A stretch of 64,000 bases of DNA, from assembly GCA_012295275.1 (NCBI GenBank), contig CM022679.1, positions 24,603,502 to 24,667,501 on the forward strand, given 5' to 3'. Made by a program: the position numbers and the translations under genes. Shown here one piece after another: positions 55,517-64,000 of the stretch. Below the pieces are notes generated by a model that worked only from the letters and a program-made list of their open reading frames with translations, did not search any database and was not told the DNA's origin. Positions within the stretch are counted from its first letter, which is position 1. Every line of letters begins with the position of its first letter. Source of the DNA: Chrysomallon squamiferum. Its lineage: Eukaryota; Mollusca; Gastropoda; Neomphalida; Peltospiridae.

Positions 55517-58426
55517 TTAATTATCCAAATTTTTCTCTTTTTTTTTGATATTTAGATTATTATTATTAATGTTTTTATTTTATTTTTATTTTTATTTTTT
55601 TTAAATAGTTTTAATTAAAAGGAAAAAAGATCAATAATTTTTGTAGCTAGGAAAATATTGTGAGGAATATAACTTTGTCTTTGATTGTTAGTCCAGATGA
55701 CAAATGCTTTAGGGTTAAGGTATATTTTATGTTCTCCCATGTGTGAAATATTAAAGCAATTTTTTTTTTTTTTTTTTTTTTTCCCTCTTACATATTTTAA
55801 TTTGGTCGGTAACACTGTGTCATGTTTTGGTGAAAAATACAGATTCTCTTTTTTTTTTTTTTTTTTTAATAAAATAATTAATACATGATCAATTTCTGCT
55901 GCATGTCTGTACAGTAGAGTTGGTTTAGATGGATAACGTGTAGTTTGATATGACATCTTTGGTTTTGTAGTTAGAAGCTTTCAGCACCAGTGGTTTTTTT
56001 TGCAAAACTTGCAATCTGTTCAAGTAAAAATAAGTCATTGTAAAAATAATTTTTCAGTTTTGTACTGTTTATTGGATTAATGGTCAGTGGAACATTTTTA
56101 GAGGGAATCTTTAAAAAAAAGAAATAAGATGTTTATGTATAAAGATTAATTTATAGCATCCATGACCAGTAATGTTGATGTCTTGGGTTTTAATGTCATA
56201 ATATAATTCATTTAGTGTATTGCATTTGTGGAATTACATCATGAAAGTTTTGATTTGTGATTACGCTGATGATTTATAAACTAAAACATTGATGAAAATT
56301 AATATGGATTGGGTATTTTGTAAAGTTTATTACCGTTTTTTTTCATACTAATAGAACTTCAAAAACGTTATTAAAAATGGTAAAAAAGAAAATTTACTAA
56401 ATTTGAAGATGAAAATGTTTCTATTGGTATATGCACAACCAATAAATTAAATTGTAAGGTTAATATTAAAAATACGAAATAAAAGTTTATTTACTGTAAA
56501 GTGGATATAAAATCTAAAAATAGGAATTACATTTTTTTTTTAATATATCTATATATATATATATATATATAAATAACCACTTTCATTAGCACTGTATGTA
56601 TATATGTGTATGTACATAAAACTTCAGTGTAAATAAAAATGTTATTTACCATGTACAAATATGTACAGACTATTTGAATACAAAAAATGCATTTGATTAT
56701 AAAGTTGATTAATGTGTAATTTATCTTTTATCATTTGTTCTTTTTTTTCATTTTTTTTTTAATATAAATATGTTTAACAAAAAGAAATCTCAAATGATTA
56801 AAATGTAATCATAACATTGTTTATAATATAGAAATAAGTAAATGTATATTATGAAAATAACACAATATACATATTTCTTTTAATTATACATGGATTAATA
56901 ATTACTATCTAAATATTCGTGATATATATGTACATATATAGGAATAATAAATTAAATCTTGTTACAGTAAATTGAAATTTTTTTAACTAATTCAACTTAT
57001 TAAAATCATTATTAGGATTTATTTTTTTCAATTTTTTTTTAATATAAATGTTTAACATTCAACTTTATGTATCCATTATTCTACTACATCAATAGTATTA
57101 CAGAAGTCTAAAATTATATCTTAATTTTCTGTTTTCTTTCTCTCAAATCAAAGAAGTGAACATCAGTCTTTTATTTTTGTGTCCTTGCCATGTTGCATTT
57201 CACAAGTAGCAAATTTCTTTTTATATATATGATATATGAATGATAATGAAAAAGTCAGTACAAGTTACACTTCTTTTCAAAAAAATTTAAGTCACCTTTT
57301 ATTTAAAATGTCTTCTAGCAAAAAGCAAGTTTTTGAATATACCATTCCACTAAAAACAAGAAAAATGTAGTGCTGTTGTTTAAATATGAACAACTATAGT
57401 TTGTGATATTTGTCCTCCCCCATAACTTAAAAACATGACCAGAAATAATTGTATTCACCTTAATTACACAAATTATTTCAGATAAGTAATTTGAATTTAT
57501 TAAATATATTTTTTATTATCAAAATTTATCATTCTTTTCTTCAAAATCATCATTTCTGATAAAACATGCCAATGCAGTTTAACATTGTATTATATAATCA
57601 AACATGATATTTTTACATTTTTTTTTTTTTTTTTTTATTATTAAAACATTACTGTGAATTTAGTTTGGGATTTCAGAATTTTTAAAACTCAGTTGCAAAA
57701 ATAAAAAATGTATGCCTGCAATATTTGAAATTATTTAGTAATTTTTTTTTCATATCAAAAAGTTTCCATATACTGAACTTTATTTGTAGATGTGTAAAAG
57801 GCAGAATGACATACACACCAAATCTTTTGCTTTCAAATCATTTGTTTATTATTTGTAAAAATTCAGTATTCAATCTGCTGTTTATGTAAATGTATACCAT
57901 TTATGTAAATCATTTCATGATAGACGAGATTGAATATATAATTATATGTGTAAACAAGGTTTTCAATAAAAATGTTAAAAATATCACTAAAGTTCAAATA
58001 GCGTTGATTGTGTTTATAGTTCTGGTACATCTTTATGGCAAATCCTCACCAAAGAATGATAAATAATTTATCAGATGTTAATTTATCACTCTGGATGGTT
58101 GAAATTTTTAATAAAATTGTTTATAGAAATAATGATTGATAAATGTTCTCGAGAAAAGAGGATAATATAACTGCTTTGTGATCTTTTATTTTTCTTCTAC
58201 CTGTCCTTGCTACAGACTCCATTATTTCTCACTCTATTTTAAAATAATATTTTTTTTTTTTTTTTTTTAAATGTTTTACAAGTACCTTCAATAGCAGTAC
58301 ATGGTTCTTAGATGTTAGTTTTTGATGGCTTGAAGTGGATCTTTTGGCCTAAGTGCTATTTGTTTAATGTAAAAGTCATTAAAAACAAATGTGTATAGAA
58401 TTGTGTTATGAGAACCATCCAAGATC

Positions 58427-58432
58427 AATAAA
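58427..58432 (+). terminator. Candidate HAPSTR1 poly(A) signal
   Basis: AATAAA with a T-rich downstream element. An alternative is at 57965-57970. Confidence 0.4.
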
Positions 58433-59366
58433 ATGAGCATATTTACGATTGGAGTTTTTTTTATTTATTATTGTTATGAATGGAAAATTGCTTTACAGAA
58501 ACATATATTTTTCTAATTTCATATACACCTTCTATTGAGTATATCACATTATAATTGCATGTTATAATGGCTAAGACAAAAATCCAGCTGGAAAGATTGT
58601 AAGTTATGGAAAGAAAAAATAATTTACCTGATTAATTATATGTGTAATAATAATAATAGTAATAATACCAATATTAAAAAATTATATTATATTACAATAA
58701 TTAAAATTATAAACTATGATTTACTGTTAACTAACAAAGCATTCACAAGGTGGTTTATAAAAATATGAAATAACTAATACCCTTCAATACAGCATTGCTG
58801 GTTATTGTTTTTTACGTTTTAAATAACTTAATTGCTTTATTACATAATTTGTATCCCACCATTACATGGTATTTGCTGCTCTGTGTGGAAATACAGTGGA
58901 AGATCCCTTTTGCTTTGTAATAGGAAAATGTAACATTGACAAGTTTCCTCAGAAGACTGTAATAGAATCTAATATATGAGATCAAATTGTGATTACACAA
59001 ATAAAGTACTTTCATGATGCCTTAAAGACAGTCTACTGAAAAATGTATGGAAACCATAGAACAAAAATATTTCTTGCTGGTAATAATCAGACATGCTATG
59101 GAATGATAATTAATTTTCCATTTTGAGAAAATATAAAAAGTGTTAATATATTTTTTTAAATTTTGTAGGGCAGTAATAATGTCTTTATAAATGTTAACTT
59201 CTTTGCCAAGATGAGTATTGTACCAGACAAATGTCATTAGAGATTCTTGTAACTAAACTACAGGGAGATAAACTTCATGACCACACTAATTACTGAAAGA
59301 CCAAAGAGATTTAAAAAAAAAAAGGTGATTTAAATATATGTACCAATACTGCTGTGAAAATAGCAC

Positions 59367-59550
59367 ATCATCTTTGATAAAGCAGGCATCGTGTTCAAAT
59401 TCAGTGTATACAGTGATAATAGTATGATAATATATAATGCAAATTAAGTAACTCTAATACATACTGATACTAGCGAAAACAGGAAATGTTCATGTCACCT
59501 TTAATAGGGCAGTCATCTTGTTCACATTCGTTATATAAGGTGATCATAGT
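59367..59550. repeat. Diverged tandem duplication of about 125 bp period
   Basis: 'tcatctttgataaagcaggc' (59368) and 'gtcacctttaatagggcagt' (59494) begin two similar stretches. Each continues with 'atc.tgttcaaattc' and '.gtgat.atag'. Confidence 0.55.
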
Positions 59551-60609
59551 TTGTTGTTAATTACAGTAAACACACTTAACATACAATTCAAACATGGATA
59601 CATTTTAGAGATTACAAAAAGCTTCTTTCCTCAGGCAACACAAAGTGAAATGAAAACAAACAAACAAAACCTAAAAATATAAATACATTTATTGTAATTT
59701 GTGTAAGAATTTCACCAACTCAATAAAAACTACCTATTTATTATTTTAAAAGAGAATTAAAGTTTAAAATGTTAAGCCAATTTAACTTGAGCAACATTCA
59801 TCTACTGTTTTTCATAAAATTTAGAATTTAGAATTCATAAAAGCAATAACAAAAATGACATAAAAAATGATAAAAAAGTCAAGAGAATGACCACTGATAG
59901 TTAGAAGTACAATATTATTACTGAATAATATATAGCTATAGTATAATAATTATTAATAAAAAGTAAACACCCACACTTAATCTAAATTATACAACCAATA
60001 ATGGAAAAATGTATATGAGTAAGTCAAAGAGTAAGCACATTTTATTGGCCAGTGAAATATCCATGATAACAATTCAAATAACCAAGAAGTTTAACCTGAA
60101 CACACTTCTGGTTTGGAATGGTATACAACAAAACTCATGTTTTTTTTTTTGGTTTTTTTTTTTCAATATTTTTAAGCATTTAAACATGAATTAATTCTTT
60201 GAATCTGGCTTTTCTTTCAGAAATTAATAATGGCTAAAACTGTAAGATTATTGCTTCTTTATTAGAATAAATAATTTTATAAATCACCAAACAAATATAC
60301 ATGAATAGGCCACTTTAATTTTGTATGTTATAGTTTTCATATTTTACCACTATATTAATTTTTATCTTTTTTTTTTAATTTTGAATCCTGGATAATCCAT
60401 TATTACTGTGTAATGCATACTCATATAATGTTTACAATTATGATAAATCTGTTGGCTAGTCAAAACTACGGTAGCAATACATTTTACAGTCATATTAATT
60501 AATTTTTTTCTTCTCAAACTCACTTATGTACATGATTGATTAATTACCAATAACATAATCAAATGTGATAAATGACATGTACCAGTCTATATAATTTCAA
60601 CAGTGTAGC

Positions 60610-60611
<2 letters not shown>

Positions 60612-60666
<55 letters not shown>
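60612..60666. repeat. (GT)27 microsatellite
   Basis: An uninterrupted TG tract of about 54 bp, followed by 'aataatatattttgt' and 'caacagtgtaac'. Confidence 0.95.
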
Positions 60667-60671
<5 letters not shown>

Positions 60672-61090
60672 ATAATAATATATTTTGTACTACACAATTA
60701 CAACAGTGTAACTTAATTACTATATTACAGACACTATATAAACTGGTACTGAATTATGTACCTAGCAGGCCTGGGATCAGAGGTGTTTGATTTTTTGGAT
60801 TTCTTGATATATGCAATTTAAATCTTTATTTAAAATATATAATAAACACTGAAACAATATTTGGCAGATTCCAATTAATATGCTTCTATAGCAAGGTCTG
60901 TTTGTCTTTGTTAATTCACTTGAAATTTTTAAAATACTTGTATAAACTGCAATTTTCATTATCAAGTAACCTTTCCTGTAGTCTTTTAGACATTATAAAT
61001 AAATGAAAATTTGAGTAAACAGAAACAAATAATAGGATCCCCAGTTTACATTGAAACAAAAACAAAACAAACCTAATTCAAAACCAGCCA

Positions 61091-61092
<2 letters not shown>

Positions 61093-61132
<40 letters not shown>
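61093..61132. repeat. (GT)20 microsatellite in a related repeat
   Basis: A TG tract whose right flank ('aataatatattttatat', 'cactacagtgtagc') resembles that of the tract at 60.6 kb. Confidence 0.9.
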
Positions 61133-61136
<4 letters not shown>

Positions 61137-61739
61137 AAAACATAATATATGACAGCTACTGGTCTATAATATAATAATATATTTTATATTTCACAGCACA
61201 ATCACTACAGTGTAGCATAATTATTTAAAGTTGGTAGAGTGAATTTCAAAAATGAAATAAATAGCAGATTTCTTGTCCATTTGATGTTTCATTTCAGTAA
61301 CAGTAACATTCTGTTACTAATGTGTTCACTACCAGATGACTTAAGCTGGTCCCTTTGAAAGCCTTTTATACCAAACCTTAGAAACAAATATTGCCAGAAT
61401 CAATTAAAACAGGACTGGACACCTTTTTTTCAATATTTTATATTGTAGGCTGCATTCCAGATTATTTATAATTTATGAGTATTAAAATACAATTTTATAT
61501 CTTTGATAATAACAATAATAACAATAATAATAATAAAACATTAAAAGCATAAAACTTAAATATGCTACATTAAAATGGCAGGTAAAAATATTTTGTTTAA
61601 AAATGTATTTAGTTTTGAACATCTGGAATTATTTCAAAAAATAGAGCATTTGCAGAGAAATACTGTTTTTTTTAACCACAAATCAAATATCAAACCCACT
61701 GTTTACAGTTGTAACATATTACTGTGACATTCAGTTTCA

Positions 61740-61745
61740 TTTATT
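61740..61745 (-). terminator. Candidate poly(A) signal of the penta-EF-hand gene
   Basis: TTTATT on the plus strand (AATAAA on the minus strand), about 90 bp past the stop codon at 61832. Confidence 0.5.
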
Positions 61746-61831
61746 CTTTTTCTGTCTTCACATCACAGAACTTGATGAAAGCTTAGCTATGAGCTGCCTA
61801 TATCCTTTTCACAAAAGAAATCATATAACAT

Positions 61832-63708
61832 TCAAATGTTTATCAGTGTGTTATCCAGCACCATTTCCAGAAACTGAAAAAAAAAAGAGTAAATAGAATA
61901 AAAATAATTATTATTCTTTCATTATGGCTAGTTTAACTAACATTAATATTTCAAATTTGTGTTCAGTATATAAACTGATTAATAACATTTATCATAGTAC
62001 TCTGATTGATACAACCTAAAAGATCATTTTTTTTATAAATTTCAATACTTACATCTTCATAACTTATCAACACCACTCCAGTTTGCTGTTTATCCTTTAC
62101 CCTGAATTTATCTGTTAATGTTTTAAGCATTACACAAGCCTGAATGAAATCATCAAAGTTAATACTTCGAATTCCTCTTCTGTCAAACTTACGAACAACA
62201 AGATCAGCAAACTGTGGTGACCTGGAAAATTGGTAATAAAATCAGTTGATGAAAAACAGATCAATAACATTTTAAATTTTAATTTGTTTTATTCTTTTTT
62301 GTTTCATTTATTTATTTATTTTATTTTATTTTATTTTATTTTTTTTAAATATATTAAAGCAGTTTACATTTCTTTACAATTTTTCTGTGCACTGTATTTG
62401 TTTGTGTTTTTTTTCCCTATGGGTATTCTTACATACATATTTATTGAATATACAGATATTAAATCATATGTAAGACACTTTTGCTATGAAAACTGTCATT
62501 TAAAACTCCAAACATTTATTGAATAAATTATAAAAGTATTCTTTAAAATTTAATATCAATACTTAAGTGCTTTTTAATACACAAATGCTTACGTTCTAAT
62601 TTTTAGCAAAAAAAAAGAAGTAATATAATCATATAGAAAATATTAACTATTTTATTATTAGCAAACCTTTGTATGCACAACAGTGTTATCTCATGATAAT
62701 AAATAAATAAATATCTGTATATGTGCGTGTGCATACACATACACACACACTACAATTCATAAAATTACAGTGACATTAAATACATTATGTTTTGTAATAT
62801 TTATATCAGTATGACAGTAAATGGATTTTTGTCTCACACATTAGGGCCCTTAACCATACCTAATAGGGCCTCAATCAAACTGCAGAAAGTTTTTATAGCA
62901 CTATTTATATGAATTGTTTTCTGTGTTTCTTTAACTTAGAAAATACGATCTAACTTATTTATTAAGCCATGTATCACAATTTAGAATATATCTATTTGTA
63001 GAATTCACTGGTAGCTTTTTCCTTTTTACTTCATATAATATTTCATATTGTTGTGCTATTAAGGTACAGTTTTTGAAAATGTTGGTAACATATTTATTAT
63101 TTACCTAAACAGCTTACTTTAATACAGCCTAACATCTCATAATTAACTTGCATGTATCATTAAACTAAGTAAATATATTGCCCATTCATTTCTGCAGATT
63201 TTTCTGACAGTATGTATTATTTTAACCCAATTACTGAAATCACATAGAAATTAATGATCATTAGTAAGAGACTAAAGGAATTTTTGTCAGATATGGTCTG
63301 CTGACCGGGGGTTTTGGAAATAGACCACAGAGAACAAAGCGAACTCATGGAGGGGATGCGTTCCTAGTTGATACTATATACAGTCTATACCTAGAGTATA
63401 TGCATATATATGTATCTGTTATAATAAACCATCACAGTTTCTGAATTACACAGTCAGTGGGTCTACCAAAGGTGCAGTCCATAGACAAGAAATGAGCATT
63501 ATTTTAATAGGGTTGTTAGCATTTGAAAGCTAACACCTCTTGTGTGCTGGGCCTTATCACAATCAGTAACAAATTGTGTTACGTGACTGAAAACATATCA
63601 TCGAATTACAAAGGCATAAAATACAATACTTACAGATTGTAACCAAAAGTTCTCAGAGCTGTGTGAAACTCACCAGCATCAATGGTTCCTGATCTATCCT
63701 TATCAAAT
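61832..63708 (-). CDS. Penta-EF-hand calcium-binding protein (peflin/PDCD6/sorcin family), C-terminal exons
   Basis: Three terminal exons are seen: 63634-63708, 62053-62221 and 61832-61873 (stop at 61832-61834); phases agree. They give about 95 C-terminal residues: EF-hand 3 with a full loop (FDKDRSGTIDAGEFHTAL), a degenerate EF-hand 4 (VVRKFDRRGIRSINFDDFIQ) and EF-hand 5, the dimerisation hand (KDKQQTGVVLISYEDFLEMV). This order and the short hydrophobic end are those of the penta-EF-hand family, Ca-dependent adaptors in membrane traffic and ER export. GYNLSPQF looks like peflin, RKFDRRG like PDCD6, and LTDKFR like several members, so the exact orthologue is left open. The N-terminal Gly/Pro-rich part and EF-hands 1-2 lie beyond the window. 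Confidence 0.88.
63295..63490. mobile_element. Possible small inverted-repeat element
   Basis: 'tggtctgctgacc' ... 'ttttggaaatagacc' at the left and 'gggtctaccaaagg' ... 'agtccatagac' at the right form imperfect inverted repeats of about 30 bp in the intron between the two upstream exons of the penta-EF-hand gene. The block is richer in GC than its surroundings. No clear target duplication was seen, so the call is weak. Confidence 0.25.
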
Positions 63709-63969
63709 CTATGGAAAAAAATTAGTATTTTATCAAAAACTGCTTTCCTATAACATACATAAACTATTTTCTTTTAGCAGTTAACAGATTAGAGAATAAT
63801 GTGACATCGATTATTTTTTCTAAATTATTTTATTCATGGTTCTAAATCTTTAAAAAAATAATTAATGGAAATTTACTTGAAGTCAAGTATAATAATGCTG
63901 ACTTTAAATATTTCAATTACTCTATGCTGGAGAACATTTTGCTTTGTACCTGTTTATAAATTATAGTCT

Positions 63970-63997
63970 TTATATATATATATATATATATATATAC
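63970..63997. repeat. (TA)n microsatellite at the window end
   Basis: An uninterrupted TA tract of about 28 bp. Confidence 0.9.
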
Positions 63998-64000
63998 AAT

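Larger units (their letters stand above)
55517..61831. other. HAPSTR1 3' region and intergenic DNA up to the penta-EF-hand gene
   Basis: No coding gene is recognised in 6.3 kb. The left part is probably a long HAPSTR1 3' UTR: AATAAA occurs at 57965 and at 58427, the latter followed by a T/G-rich downstream stretch. The right part contains diverged duplications (59.4-59.55 kb; 60.6-61.2 kb) and two long GT tracts. Open frames here are low-complexity or poly(T) artefacts. Confidence 0.5.

Noticed and set aside
55615-55956. Lys-rich open frame opposite the HAPSTR1 3' UTR
   Set aside because: Driven by poly(T) tracts; no homology.

Overview
The window is about 64 kb of very AT-rich animal nuclear DNA. 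Genes are split by many short-to-medium introns with GT-AG borders, and there are abundant microsatellites, homopolymer tracts and minisatellites. The proteins are clearly bilaterian. CARD-domain duplicates, a cilium protein and human-like USP7/HAPSTR1 linkage suggest a slowly evolving invertebrate, perhaps a mollusc or other lophotrochozoan. The species cannot be fixed from the sequence.

Layout, left to right: (1) 1-9.5 kb, two tandem minus-strand copies of a gene for a small CARD (death-fold) protein. Copy A is cut by the window edge and has a stop codon in its first coding exon; copy B is complete (312 aa). The duplication also includes introns and upstream DNA, where both copies keep a perfect NF-kappaB-type site. 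(2) 9.5-12.3 kb, low-complexity intergenic DNA. (3) 12.3-20.2 kb, CFAP96 (C4orf47), minus strand, 7 coding exons, 312 aa; the borders of two of its exons have been copied into tandem arrays. (4) 20.2-22.2 kb, a head-to-head intergenic region and probable shared promoter, then MRE11 on the plus strand (7 coding exons, 651 aa), whose first coding exon holds almost the whole nuclease domain and ends in a GC donor. (5) 28.7-32.7 kb, convergent 3' ends of MRE11 and USP7. (6) 32.7-51.8 kb, USP7 on the minus strand, about 34 coding exons, about 1,158 aa, with an intact Cys/His/Asp triad. (7) 51.8-52.1 kb, a compact bidirectional promoter. (8) 52.1-55.5 kb, HAPSTR1 (C16orf72), plus strand, 4 coding exons, 258 aa. 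(9) 55.5-61.8 kb, 3' UTR and intergenic DNA. (10) 61.8-64 kb, the last three exons of a penta-EF-hand protein (peflin/PDCD6/sorcin family), minus strand, cut by the window edge.

MRE11 (double-strand-break nuclease), USP7 (deubiquitinase acting on the p53/MDM2 and replication pathways) and HAPSTR1 (HUWE1 partner in stress signalling) are all genome-stability genes. USP7 and HAPSTR1 are also head-to-head neighbours on human chromosome 16p13.2, so that pair looks like ancient conserved microsynteny. Two non-autonomous DNA transposons can be supported in introns: a 235-bp TA-flanked element in MRE11 that keeps the start of a transposase, and a weaker piggyBac-like candidate in USP7 that carries a CTCF-type motif. 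I found no wholly new system. The most unusual features are the splice-site-copying arrays in CFAP96, the kappaB-bearing CARD tandem pair, and the GC-donor, mostly single-exon nuclease domain of MRE11.
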